NCBI GenBank assembly: GCA_964553255.1
Contig: CAZKJS010000033.1
Location: 1 to 18,073 of the forward strand
Source: JAQUCI01 sp964553255
GTDB lineage: Bacteria; Bacillota_I; Bacilli_A; Erysipelotrichales; Erysipelotrichaceae
DNA: 18,073 nt
Reading direction: 5' to 3'
Below, one piece after another: positions 1 to 7,634 of this stretch; position 1 is the first letter of the stretch; every line of letters starts with the position of its first letter. The position numbers and the translations under genes are program-made. A model generated the notes under the pieces. It was not told the DNA's origin and did no database searches. It was given only the letters and a program-made list of their open reading frames with translations.

Positions 1-81
1 TATTAGACTTATTGCCGTTTCTTTATCAAAACGGAATTAACTTTTAGAATTCAATGAATTATTACGTTATCACTAATTTAG

Positions 82-110
82 TTGCTTTTTAATTACGTTT
101 ATGTTATTTT
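82..110 (+). promoter_or_regulatory. Probable rplS promoter with extended -10
   Basis: A -35-like TTGCTT (82-87) and a -10-like TATTTT (105-110) are separated by 17 bases. A TG one base before the -10 (102-103) makes it an extended -10 element. The predicted transcript would begin near 117, exactly where the structured rplS leader begins. The hexamers are only partial matches, so the position rests on spacing and context. Confidence 0.45.
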
Positions 111-116
111 ATTAAG

Positions 117-192
117 GCTGAAAAGCATTGCAGTTCCGCTGATCATCTATGATATATGAACTGACTATTATGAAAAGGAGCATGTCGCAATG
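117..192 (+). ncRNA. L19-type ribosomal protein leader of rplS
   Basis: The short leader just before rplS folds into a compact structure. CAGTTC (131-136) pairs with GAACTG (158-163), and a smaller stem ATCA/TGAT (142-145/150-153) sits inside it. CATTGC (126-131) is the exact reverse complement of GCAATG (187-192), which contains the rplS start codon, so a long-range helix could hide the start. An alternative small hairpin GCT-GAAA-AGC (117-126) would compete for one base of that helix. Position and start-codon pairing fit the L19 leader family known from Firmicutes (Rfam L19_leader). I infer feedback by L19 on its own translation; the family assignment is from memory of the motif, not a covariance search. 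Confidence 0.6.
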
Positions 193-540
193 AAAATGAA
201 CTTAGTAGACGAAATTACCAAGAGTCAAATCCGCGATGATCTACCAGACTTTAGACCTGGTTGTACAGTCAGAGTCGATGTAAAGATCAAAGAAGGTGAA
301 AAATCTCGTATCCAAGCATTTGAGGGTGTGGTAATCAGTAGAAAAGGCAAAGGCGTAGCTGAAACATTTACCGTAAGAAAGATGTCTTCACAAATTGGTG
401 TTGAAAGAACTTTCCCGGTTAACTCCCCTTTGATTGACAGTATTACTGTTGTTAAAAGAGGTAAAGTCAGAAGAGCCAAATTATTCTATTTACGTGGTTT
501 ATCAGGTAAAGCTGCACGTATTGCTGAAATTAGAAAGTAA
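190..540 (+). CDS. rplS: 50S ribosomal protein L19
   Basis: L19 is a small basic protein of the large subunit, located at the 30S/50S interface. The 116-residue product has the usual family length and shows the conserved early block DFRPGCTVRV, the IQAFEGVVISRKGKG segment (split here by natural variation), the RKMSSQIGVERTFPVNSP region and the basic C-terminal RAKLFYLRGLSGKAARI. The start at 190 is preceded by AAAAGGAG (173-180), about nine bases upstream. In most Firmicutes rplS follows rimM-trmD, which would lie before this window. It appears to be transcribed alone here: it has its own promoter and leader, and a strong terminator starts at its stop codon. Confidence 0.97.
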   Translation: MKMNLVDEITKSQIRDDLPDFRPGCTVRVDVKIKEGEKSRIQAFEGVVISRKGKGVAETFTVRKMSSQIGVERTFPVNSPLIDSITVVKRGKVRRAKLFYLRGLSGKAARIAEIRK

Positions 541-566
541 AACCGGATTACCGGTTTTTCTTTTTT
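539..566 (+). terminator. Rho-independent terminator after rplS
   Basis: AAAACCGG (539-546) pairs with CCGGTTTT (551-558) around an ATTA loop and is followed by a T-rich run to 566. The stem begins inside the rplS stop codon. This is a strong intrinsic terminator separating rplS from lepB. Confidence 0.9.
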
Positions 567-578
567 GGTAATGTTGTA

Positions 579-587
579 TGATATAAT
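579..587 (+). promoter_or_regulatory. Extended -10 promoter of lepB
   Basis: TATAAT (582-587) is a perfect -10, preceded by TG at 579-580 to make an extended -10. No good -35 is visible, because that position falls in the T-run of the rplS terminator. The predicted start is near 594, only about ten bases before the lepB ATG at 604, so the mRNA would have a very short leader beginning at or inside its ribosome binding site. Confidence 0.7.
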
Positions 588-603
588 GACTAAGGATGAT
601 AAC

Positions 604-1143
604 ATGAAAACAAAGAAAAACAAAGTTAAATCAGAGATACTTGAGTTAGTACAGACCGCAATAATAGCTTTTATTTTGGTTTTTATCACGACTTCATTCT
701 TTTTTAAACCAGTTAGAGTGTATGGTAGTAGTATGTATCCAACATTACATGATGGTGATACTGGTTTATCAAATATCATCGGTGTGAAGATCAGTGGTAT
801 TGAACGCTTTGATATTGTTGTTGTAAAACTTGAATATAATGGCGAACATCTTGTTAAAAGAGTTATTGGATTACCAAATGAAAAGCTTTGTTATGATAAC
901 GATCGTCTTTATATCAATGATGAGTACATAGCTGAAGATTTCCTACAACCAAATGTGACCAATAATCGAAATTTCACTTCAAATATTAAGTGCTTCGTTT
1001 TAGCAAGCGATGAATATTTCTTAATGGGGGATAATCGCCCAAATTCAACTGATTCGCGTCATTATGGTACCTTTGATCAAAGTCAGATCATTAGTAAAGG
1101 TGTTTTTGTTCTATGGCCGTTTAAGGATTTTGGAGGATATTAA
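604..1143 (+). CDS. lepB: Signal peptidase I
   Basis: This is a type I signal peptidase, a membrane-anchored serine/lysine protease that removes signal peptides from exported proteins. The 179-residue product has one N-terminal membrane segment (about residues 15-34). The catalytic Ser is in GSSMYPT (S43) and the general-base Lys in LVKRVIG (K85). The late box MGDNRPNSTDSRHYG and a final ISKGVFVLWPF are typical. I chose ATG 604 over an in-frame TTG at 565 because 565 lies in the rplS terminator and upstream of the -10, while 604 has AAGGATGAT just before it. The gene ends in TAATG, overlapping rbgA by one base, so the two are probably translationally coupled. lepB-rbgA-rnhB order is common in Firmicutes. 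Confidence 0.95.
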   Translation: MKTKKNKVKSEILELVQTAIIAFILVFITTSFFFKPVRVYGSSMYPTLHDGDTGLSNIIGVKISGIERFDIVVVKLEYNGEHLVKRVIGLPNEKLCYDNDRLYINDEYIAEDFLQPNVTNNRNFTSNIKCFVLASDEYFLMGDNRPNSTDSRHYGTFDQSQIISKGVFVLWPFKDFGGY

Positions 1144-1982
1144 TGAGTATTCAATGGTTTCCTGGTCATATGGCCAAAGCTAAAAAAGAAATGAGTGAAA
1201 AACTGAAAGCAGTTGATATGGTCATTGAATTACGAGATGCGCGTATTCCAAGTGCTAGTTGCAACCCTTTACTTGAAAGCATTAGTATAAACAAACCAAG
1301 ACTTGTGATCCTAACAAAAAAGGATAAAGCCGATCCTCTAGAAACAGCTAAGTGGTTAAAACACTTGAATGAAAAGAATGTCACATTAGCTTTTGATTTG
1401 AACAAAGATAAACTAATTAATCCCATAACCAATGCTTGTCTTGAAGTCATGCGTGAAAAACACGAAAAAATTCGTAGTAAAGGTATTAATCCACGCGCAA
1501 TAAGAGCAATGGTAGTTGGAATCCCTAATGTTGGTAAATCAACATTGATCAATCGTTTGGTTAAACGCAAAGTTGCTCAAACTGCAAATAAACCAGGTGT
1601 AACAAGAGCACTAAAGTTAATCGTTGTGAATGAAACCTTACAACTAATTGATACACCAGGGGTTTTATGGCCGAAATTTGATGATCAGATCACAGGGATG
1701 TATCTTGCATTAACTGGAGCTATCAACGATGAAGCAATCCTTATAGATGATGTTTTAATTTTTGGGCTTGAAAGACTAATCGAGAGTTATCCTGAAAAAC
1801 TTATTGAACGCTATGATATCAAAGTAACAGCTGATCCTCATCAAGTTTTAGAAGCTATCGCAAAAAATAGAGGATATATCACGACCAAAGGCTTTGATTT
1901 TAAAAGAACAATAGATAGCATCTTAAAAGACATCAGAAATGATCAGTTAGGTCCTTTAACATGGGAGCTTTATCATGAATGA
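1143..1982 (+). CDS. rbgA: Ribosome biogenesis GTPase RbgA (YlqF)
   Basis: RbgA is a circularly permuted GTPase needed for a late step of 50S subunit assembly in Bacillus. The order of GTPase motifs is permuted as expected: G4 TKKD (58-61) comes before G1 GIPNVGKS (126-133), then the G2 region PGVTRA (151-156), then G3 DTPG (170-173). The N-terminal block IQWFPGHMAKA is a family signature, and a roughly 100-residue C-terminal helical domain follows. The 279-residue length is normal. A strong GGAGGAT (1132-1138) lies inside the end of lepB and sets the start. The gene overlaps rnhB by eight bases. Confidence 0.95.
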   Translation: MSIQWFPGHMAKAKKEMSEKLKAVDMVIELRDARIPSASCNPLLESISINKPRLVILTKKDKADPLETAKWLKHLNEKNVTLAFDLNKDKLINPITNACLEVMREKHEKIRSKGINPRAIRAMVVGIPNVGKSTLINRLVKRKVAQTANKPGVTRALKLIVVNETLQLIDTPGVLWPKFDDQITGMYLALTGAINDEAILIDDVLIFGLERLIESYPEKLIERYDIKVTADPHQVLEAIAKNRGYITTKGFDFKRTIDSILKDIRNDQLGPLTWELYHE

Positions 1983-2580
1983 TATGTTAAGTTACGAGCG
2001 TGATTATTGGCAAAAACAGGAAGAAGTTATTGGTATTGATGAAGCAGGAAGAGGTCCTTTAGCTGGACCTTTACTAGTTGCAGGGGTTATCTTGCCAATC
2101 GGTTTTTTTCATCCAGATATTATTGATTCAAAGAAACTAAGTGCTAAAAAAAGAGAAGTACTATACGAAATAATCAGTAATGAAGCAATCGCATTTCAAA
2201 TTAGTATTATTGATCCAAAGCTTATTGATGAACTTAACATTTATCAAGCAACAAAAAGAGCAATGCTTGATATCGCTGAGATGTTACCGGCAACACAGGT
2301 ACTGGTTGATGCTATGCCTTTAGCGTGTGATAAAAATGTTTTATCAATAATAAAAGGTGATGATAAAAGTATTTCAATTGCGGCTGCAAGCATTTTAGCT
2401 AAGGTCGAAAGAGATCGCATCATGTATGAATATGATAACTTATATCCTGAGTATGATTTTAAAAATAATAAAGGTTATCCAACTAAAAAACATGTAGCCG
2501 CATTACAACAATATGGTTATACGCCAATTCATCGTTTAACTTATAATCCAGTTTTTAACAGTAAAAGAATTAAATACTAA
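1975..2580 (+). CDS. rnhB: Ribonuclease HII
   Basis: RNase HII cleaves the RNA strand of RNA-DNA hybrids and starts removal of single ribonucleotides misincorporated in DNA. The product shows the diagnostic VIGIDEAGRGPLAGP with the Asp-Glu metal ligands (about residues 20-24), the DSKKLS box, the LVDAMP Asp and the AAASILAKVERDR segment with the last acidic ligand. The 201-residue length suits the family, lacking the extra N-terminal domain of RNase HIII. Start 1975 overlaps the end of rbgA, with GGGAG about eight bases upstream. The C-terminal codons also form half of the following terminator stem. Confidence 0.95.
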   Translation: MNDMLSYERDYWQKQEEVIGIDEAGRGPLAGPLLVAGVILPIGFFHPDIIDSKKLSAKKREVLYEIISNEAIAFQISIIDPKLIDELNIYQATKRAMLDIAEMLPATQVLVDAMPLACDKNVLSIIKGDDKSISIAAASILAKVERDRIMYEYDNLYPEYDFKNNKGYPTKKHVAALQQYGYTPIHRLTYNPVFNSKRIKY

Positions 2581-2600
2581 TAGGTCTAATTCTTTTTTTT
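2563..2600 (+). terminator. Probable intrinsic terminator after rnhB
   Basis: AAAAGAATTA (2563-2572) pairs perfectly over ten bases with TAATTCTTTT (2587-2596), with a 14-base loop, and a run of eight T ends at 2600. The left arm is rnhB coding sequence. The stem has only two G-C pairs (including the C-G next to the T-run), so efficiency may be modest. Confidence 0.6.
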
Positions 2601-2603
2601 GTT

Positions 2604-2611
2604 TATATTAT
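2604..2611 (+). promoter_or_regulatory. Possible -10 element before dprA
   Basis: Overlapping -10-like hexamers TATATT (2604-2609) and TATTAT (2606-2611) lie directly after the T-run of the rnhB terminator. A start near 2616 would give a leader of about 5-9 bases before the dprA ATG at 2624. No convincing -35 is seen, so this is tentative. Confidence 0.35.
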
Positions 2612-2623
2612 ATGGGTGATAAA

Positions 2624-3355
2624 ATGGATAGAATGCAGTTATTAGCTTATGCCTTAAAATATAATGGTAATTATAACAAGATCAAACAAGCTATAACTAG
2701 AGATGAGATATTTGAAAAGGTGGAATACGATAAAGCATACTTTACATGTTTGGATCAAGAGTATCCGCTTGAGTTCAATGAGCTTAAAGATCCTCCTTAT
2801 GTAGTGTTTTATCGTGGTAATGTCGAACTTCTTAAGTATAAGAAAGTCGCTGTTGTCGGTTCACGTTTGACTAATGATTATGGTAAAGCGATCACTGAAA
2901 AAATAGTTTCAAAACTAGCATCTGAGCATGTAATAGTTAGTGGCATGGCAAAGGGTATTGATTGTGTTGCACATGTGATTGCTAATCATATTGGTAATTC
3001 AATAGGTGTGCTTGGTTGTGGTATTGATCGTATCTATCCTATGAGTAATACTAATCTATATTACCAAATGTATGATGAGCAATTATTAATAAGTGAATAT
3101 CCTGATATGACAGCACCATTAAAACAATATTTTCCTTTTCGTAATCGATTGATAGCTGCTTTAGGTCAATGCTTGATCGTAACACAAGCAGGTATGCGAA
3201 GTGGTACAATGTTAACAGTAAATGAAGCACTTGAATTGAATAAAGACATATATGTTGTGCCACATCCATTAAGTGATATCGAAAGTGGATGTAATTATCT
3301 TATCAAACAGGGGGCAAATGTGATAACATGTATTGATGATTTAGATAATATTTAA
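2624..3355 (+). CDS. dprA: DNA-processing protein DprA, compact form
   Basis: DprA binds incoming single-stranded DNA during natural transformation and loads RecA; it is often kept in bacteria not known to be competent. The product (243 residues from ATG 2624) has the Rossmann-like signature: VAVVGSRLTNDYG (75-87), SGMAKGIDCVAH (106-117), YPMSN, FPFRNRLIAAL (170-180) and RSGTMLTVNEAL. It lacks the C-terminal winged-helix domain of longer DprA proteins, and its N-terminal helical part is short. I prefer 2624 to the in-frame ATG 2612 because GGGTGAT (2614-2620), complementary to the extreme 3' end of 16S rRNA, sits just before it. The gene lies between rnhB and topA, as in many Firmicutes. Confidence 0.93.
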   Translation: MDRMQLLAYALKYNGNYNKIKQAITRDEIFEKVEYDKAYFTCLDQEYPLEFNELKDPPYVVFYRGNVELLKYKKVAVVGSRLTNDYGKAITEKIVSKLASEHVIVSGMAKGIDCVAHVIANHIGNSIGVLGCGIDRIYPMSNTNLYYQMYDEQLLISEYPDMTAPLKQYFPFRNRLIAALGQCLIVTQAGMRSGTMLTVNEALELNKDIYVVPHPLSDIESGCNYLIKQGANVITCIDDLDNI

Positions 3356-3363
3356 TACTCTAT

Positions 3364-3392
3364 TTGACAAATCGCATAAAATTATTTATTAA
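3364..3392 (+). promoter_or_regulatory. Promoter of topA
   Basis: A consensus -35 TTGACA (3364-3369) is followed 17 bases later by TATTAA (3387-3392). The start would be near 3399 and the ribosome binding site AAGAGGT (3403-3409) follows. No terminator is visible between dprA and this promoter, so dprA transcripts may also read into topA. Confidence 0.65.
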
Positions 3393-3415
3393 TATATAGA
3401 ACAAGAGGTATAAAT

Positions 3416-5434
3416 ATGCATAAACTGGTAATAGTGGAATCTCCATCAAAATCAAAAACAATTGAAAAGTATCTTGGTGATGGCTATGAAGTCGTATCAA
3501 GTAAAGGACATATAAGAGATTTAGCTAAAAAAGGTAAAGGCGCTTTAGGCGTTGATGTTGATAATGACTTTAAAGCTACATATGTTATCAATTCAGAAAA
3601 AAAAGACGTAGTAAAGCAGCTGAAACAAAAAGCAAAAAAAGCAGATCAAGTTTATCTAGCTACCGACCCGGATCGTGAAGGAGAGGCTATTTCGTGGCAT
3701 TTAGCAGAGGAATTAAACCTTGATATCAATGATATGAACAGGGTTATCTTTAACGAAATAACAAAAGATGCGGTTATCGCTGCATTTGATAATCCACGAA
3801 GTGTAGATATGGATTTAGTGCGATCACAAGAAACCAGAAGAATACTTGATCGTATCATTGGATTTAAGTTGTCGTCACTACTAAAATCGAAGATCAAAAG
3901 TAAATCAGCTGGACGAGTACAGTCAGTGGCATTAAAACTGATTTGTGAAAAGGAAAAAGAAATCCAAGCATTTATCAGTGAAGAATACTGGAGTGTTCAT
4001 GCGGATTTTGAGCGTGATGAAATAAAAGTTACCGCTGATTTAGCTAAGATCAATGGTAAGAAGGCTGAAGTAGCTAATAGTGAAGCTGCTCAAACTATCA
4101 TTGATCGTTGTGATAAAGCTTTTGTAGTATCATCAGTTAAAAAGCGGACGACACAAAGACTTGCTAAGTTACCATTTATAACATCAACTTTGCAACAAGA
4201 AGCTTCAACTAAATTGAATTTCTCTGCCAAGAAAACAATGATCAATGCTCAACGTTTATATGAAGGTATTGAAATAAATGGTGAATTACAAGGTTTGATC
4301 ACATATATGCGTACCGATTCAACTCGTATGAGTGATACCTTCATTAAATCAGCACAAGCTAAGATTATCGCTGATCATGGTAAGGAATACTTAGGTTTCT
4401 ATAAGAGTAAAAATGATAGTAATTCGCAAGATGCTCATGAAGCGATTAGGCCTACTAATATAAATAATGATCCTGAAACAATCAAATCTTCTTTGACCAA
4501 TGATCAATATCGTCTTTATAAGCTTATTTATACAAGAGCGCTTGCGGCTTTAATGGCTCCTGCTAAGTTTGAAACACTAAATGTTATCTTAAAACAACAT
4601 GAATACGAGTTTAACGCCAACGGAAGTGTAATGATATTTGATGGTTATTTGAAAATATATGGCGATTATGAAACCAGTAAAAATGAAATTATACCAGTGT
4701 TTGTTGAGAATGAAGAAGTAATGCCAATTGACAAAGTATATGGCAAGCAACACTTCACAGAACCGCCATTAAGATATAGTGAAGCAAGATTGATCAAAAG
4801 CTTAGAAGAATTAGGCATTGGTAGACCAAGCACCTACGCTTTTATCATTGATACGATCATTGATCGTAAATATGTCGATCTGACTAAAAGTAGTGAGGGC
4901 TCAAAAACAAAAGTTTTTATACCAACAGAACAAGGGTTTTTGACTGATGAGAAGTTAAGTGAATTTTTCAGCAATATCATAAATGTCAAATATACTGCTG
5001 ATATGGAAAATGACTTAGATTTGATTGCTGAAGGCAAACAAATCAGTGTAGAAGTTTTAAGGGCTTTCTATGAGCGCTTTATACCTTTAGTAAACAACGC
5101 ATATGAGAAGATGGAGAAAAAGGAAGCTGAAAAAGTTGGTGAGATTTGTCCTGATTGTGGTGGTGATCTAGTTTATCGTTTAGGACGTTTTGGTAAGTTT
5201 ATATCATGCGGTAACTTTCCAACATGTAAATATACCCGTAAAATAGCACCAGATAAACCAAAAGAAACACCTGAATTATTAGGAATAAATTGCCCAGAGT
5301 GTGGTAGTGAACTGGTAAAACGTAAAAGTCGTTACAACACCTATTTTGTTGGATGTAGTGCATTTCCTAAGTGTCGTTATATTCAACAAGATGAAAATAG
5401 CAAGAAAAAAGTTCGCAAAGGTAAAACTAAGTGA
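3416..5434 (+). CDS. topA: DNA topoisomerase I (type IA)
   Basis: Topoisomerase I relaxes negative supercoils behind RNA polymerase through a transient 5'-phosphotyrosine. The Toprim domain is at the N-terminus, with Glu in VIVESPSK (E8) and the DPDRE cluster (D84, D86, E88). The catalytic Tyr is Y297 in ITYMRTDSTRM. SAGRVQS (164-170) and the GRPSTYAFII box further support the assignment. Two C-terminal zinc ribbons follow, with Cys at 578, 581, 598 and 604 and at 626, 629, 647 and 653, ending in a Lys/Arg-rich tail. The 672-residue length is close to the Firmicutes norm. The gene ends in GTGA, overlapping the GTG start of trmFO by four bases, as in the conserved topA-trmFO-codV order. Confidence 0.97.
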   Translation: MHKLVIVESPSKSKTIEKYLGDGYEVVSSKGHIRDLAKKGKGALGVDVDNDFKATYVINSEKKDVVKQLKQKAKKADQVYLATDPDREGEAISWHLAEELNLDINDMNRVIFNEITKDAVIAAFDNPRSVDMDLVRSQETRRILDRIIGFKLSSLLKSKIKSKSAGRVQSVALKLICEKEKEIQAFISEEYWSVHADFERDEIKVTADLAKINGKKAEVANSEAAQTIIDRCDKAFVVSSVKKRTTQRLAKLPFITSTLQQEASTKLNFSAKKTMINAQRLYEGIEINGELQGLITYMRTDSTRMSDTFIKSAQAKIIADHGKEYLGFYKSKNDSNSQDAHEAIRPTNINNDPETIKSSLTNDQYRLYKLIYTRALAALMAPAKFETLNVILKQHEYEFNANGSVMIFDGYLKIYGDYETSKNEIIPVFVENEEVMPIDKVYGKQHFTEPPLRYSEARLIKSLEELGIGRPSTYAFIIDTIIDRKYVDLTKSSEGSKTKVFIPTEQGFLTDEKLSEFFSNIINVKYTADMENDLDLIAEGKQISVEVLRAFYERFIPLVNNAYEKMEKKEAEKVGEICPDCGGDLVYRLGRFGKFISCGNFPTCKYTRKIAPDKPKETPELLGINCPECGSELVKRKSRYNTYFVGCSAFPKCRYIQQDENSKKKVRKGKTK

Positions 5435-6729
5435 AGAAAGCAACGATCATTGGTGCTGGTTTAGCGGGATGTGAAGCAGCGTGGCAGTTGGTTAAAAAAG
5501 GTATCGCAGTTGATCTGATTGAAATGCGACCAATAAAGCAAACACTTGCTCATCAAACTGATCTTTTTGCTGAACTTGTGTGTTCTAACTCTTTTAGGAG
5601 CAGTTCTTTATTAAATGCGGTTGGAGTATTGAAAGAAGAAATGCGATATTTTGATTCATTGATCATAAAAATAGCAGATGAGACTGCAATTCCATCTGGC
5701 AGCGCTTTAGCAGTTGATCGTGAAGGATTTGCTCAAAGAATAACTGAAATTATTAAAAATCATCCTTTGATCAATGTAATAAATCAAGAAGCAACTGAAC
5801 TTATTGATGGCCCATTGATCGTAGCTAGTGGTCCACTTACAAGCGATAAATTAGCGAATGCCATCGCAACTTTTGTAAAGAATGATTTTTTATATTTTTA
5901 TGATGCAGTTGCTCCTATCATTATTAAGGATTCAATTGATTTCTCAATTGCTTATTATAAATCAAGATATGATAAGGGTGGTGATGACTACATAAATCTA
6001 CCTATGGACAAAGAAGCGTTTTTTGCGTTTTATCATGAACTCATTAATGCGCAAACAGTGAAACTTAAAGAGTTTGAAAAGGAAATTTTCTTTGAGGGTT
6101 GCATGCCGATAGAGGAAATGGCAAAAAGAGGTATTAAAACTATGCTCTTTGGTCCATTAAAACCAGTTGGATTAAGTGAGTCTGATAATAAACCTTATGC
6201 TGTTGTACAGTTGCGCCAAGATAATGCAATTGCTAGTCTTTATAACATGGTAGGTTTTCAAACCCATCTCACTTATGGTGAACAACAAAGAGTGTTTAAA
6301 ATGATACCAGGTCTAGAACAAGCGGAGTTTGCTCGTCTTGGTGTAATGCATCGTAATACTTATTTGAACTCACCTAAAGTCCTTAATAATACCTATCAGA
6401 CGAAAGAGCGAAAAGATTTATTTTTTGCAGGTCAGATAACTGGTGTTGAAGGTTATATTGAAAGCGCCGCTAGTGGCTTGTTAGCTGGGATAAATATGAC
6501 GTTATTTTTAAGTGAGCAACCGTTAATGGAGTTACCAAACACTACAATGATTGGTGCTATGGCAAACTATATCACAAATGCTGATCCAAAGAATTTTCAA
6601 CCTATGAATGCGAATTTTGGTATCATGCGTTTGAATATCGAAACTGATAAAAAATCACGAAAGGAAGCTTATGGCAATCAAGCTTTAAGCATTATTGAAC
6701 CATATAGCGTAAGATGGAAAAATACTTAG
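5431..6729 (+). CDS. trmFO: Methylenetetrahydrofolate-tRNA-(uracil-5-)-methyltransferase TrmFO
   Basis: TrmFO makes the m5U54 (ribothymidine) of the tRNA T-loop using methylene-tetrahydrofolate and FADH2 instead of S-adenosylmethionine. The N-terminus is an FAD-binding Rossmann motif, IIGAGLAGCEAAWQL (6-20). The conserved LVCSNSFRS (C51) and FEGCMPIEEMA (C224) carry the two family cysteines, matching Cys53 and Cys226 of the B. subtilis enzyme. The late block GVEGYIESAASGLLAGIN is also typical. Length is 432 residues. The start is GTG, overlapping the topA stop; AAAGGT lies about eight bases upstream. The 3' end overlaps the next gene by 16 bases. Confidence 0.96.
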   Translation: MKKATIIGAGLAGCEAAWQLVKKGIAVDLIEMRPIKQTLAHQTDLFAELVCSNSFRSSSLLNAVGVLKEEMRYFDSLIIKIADETAIPSGSALAVDREGFAQRITEIIKNHPLINVINQEATELIDGPLIVASGPLTSDKLANAIATFVKNDFLYFYDAVAPIIIKDSIDFSIAYYKSRYDKGGDDYINLPMDKEAFFAFYHELINAQTVKLKEFEKEIFFEGCMPIEEMAKRGIKTMLFGPLKPVGLSESDNKPYAVVQLRQDNAIASLYNMVGFQTHLTYGEQQRVFKMIPGLEQAEFARLGVMHRNTYLNSPKVLNNTYQTKERKDLFFAGQITGVEGYIESAASGLLAGINMTLFLSEQPLMELPNTTMIGAMANYITNADPKNFQPMNANFGIMRLNIETDKKSRKEAYGNQALSIIEPYSVRWKNT

Positions 6730-7634
6730 AGGATTTTATAAAATATCAAAATACTAAAAATACCGGTTCGGTAAATACGCTTATTAGTTATCAAAATGAT
6801 ATCAAGCGTTTTTTGCTTTTTCTGCAAGCAGAAGCGATCAATGAACTAAGTATGGTCGATCGTGTGGTTGTTGCTAATTATTTACGTGATTTGCGTACAA
6901 ATCAGAAAACTAACAAACCACGTAATAACAAAACGGTTGCTCGTCATTTATCATCACTTCGTTCTTTTTATCGGTTTTTGATCGAGTTTTATGATTTTGC
7001 AGATAATCCTTTTATGAAAATTCAAACGATAAAGACTAATCGTAAATTACCAGAGTTTTTATACTATGAAGAAATGGCGAACTTACTTGAATCGATCGAT
7101 ACAGATCAACCTTTTGGTAAACGTAATAAAGCTTTGATGGAACTGATGTATGCTTGTGGCCTAAGAGTTAGTGAAGTTATAGCTTTAAGACTTGAAGATA
7201 TCGATTACTTCGAAATGATAACCCATGTTATTGGTAAGGGTAGTAAAGAAAGAATTGTACCGTTTTATGAAGAAGTAAGCCTATATTTAAAAACATACAT
7301 TGAGCAAGAGCGCAAATCACTATTAAACGCTAAAAAACATAATTATCTATTTGTAAATAAGGATGGTGATCAATTAAGCGCAAGAGGGGTTCAGTATATT
7401 ATCAATAAACAAGCGCAGATTGCTGGACTTAATTACAACATTCATCCTCATATGTTTAGGCACTCATTTGCGACACATTTGTTGGATAATGGTGCAGATC
7501 TTAGAATGGTGCAAGAACTGCTAGGACACCAAAATCTAACAACAACTCAAATCTATACGCATGTGAGTGCTGATCGGTTAAGACGTACTTATGATCAAGC
7601 TCATCCAAGAGCTAGGATTAAAGACCATGAATAG
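6714..7634 (+). CDS. xerC: Tyrosine recombinase of the XerC/CodV type
   Basis: This is a tyrosine site-specific recombinase that, with a partner, resolves chromosome dimers at dif during division. The N-terminal SAM-like core-binding domain covers about residues 1-100, then LPEFL starts the catalytic domain. The active residues are all present: R151 (CGLRVSE), K175 (GKGSKER), H246 and R249 (HMFRHSFATHLL), H272 (LGHQNL) and Y281 (QIYTHV). The 306-residue length is typical. The place after topA-trmFO is that of codV/xerC in Bacillus, which argues for a housekeeping Xer and not a phage integrase. No clear Shine-Dalgarno precedes ATG 6714, which lies inside trmFO, so translation is probably coupled. 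XerC rather than XerD is inferred mainly from synteny. Confidence 0.92.
   Translation: MEKYLEDFIKYQNTKNTGSVNTLISYQNDIKRFLLFLQAEAINELSMVDRVVVANYLRDLRTNQKTNKPRNNKTVARHLSSLRSFYRFLIEFYDFADNPFMKIQTIKTNRKLPEFLYYEEMANLLESIDTDQPFGKRNKALMELMYACGLRVSEVIALRLEDIDYFEMITHVIGKGSKERIVPFYEEVSLYLKTYIEQERKSLLNAKKHNYLFVNKDGDQLSARGVQYIINKQAQIAGLNYNIHPHMFRHSFATHLLDNGADLRMVQELLGHQNLTTTQIYTHVSADRLRRTYDQAHPRARIKDHE

Noticed and set aside
15..45. Hairpin CCGTTT/AAACGG as terminator of the upstream operon
   Set aside because: The stem is six base pairs with an eight-base loop and the following sequence lacks a good T-run; too weak to call.
565..603. Upstream TTG start for lepB adding 13 residues
   Set aside because: It lies in the T-run of the rplS terminator and upstream of the -10 element; ATG 604 has a ribosome binding site and gives the normal SPase I N-terminus.
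486..779. Minus-strand reading frame opposite rplS and lepB
   Set aside because: It spans the rplS terminator and the lepB promoter, has no ribosome binding site and is the shadow of a strongly supported lepB.
6714..7634. Tyrosine recombinase as integrase of a mobile element
   Set aside because: The synteny with topA-trmFO, the housekeeping length and the absence of attachment-site repeats or cargo genes point to chromosomal Xer.
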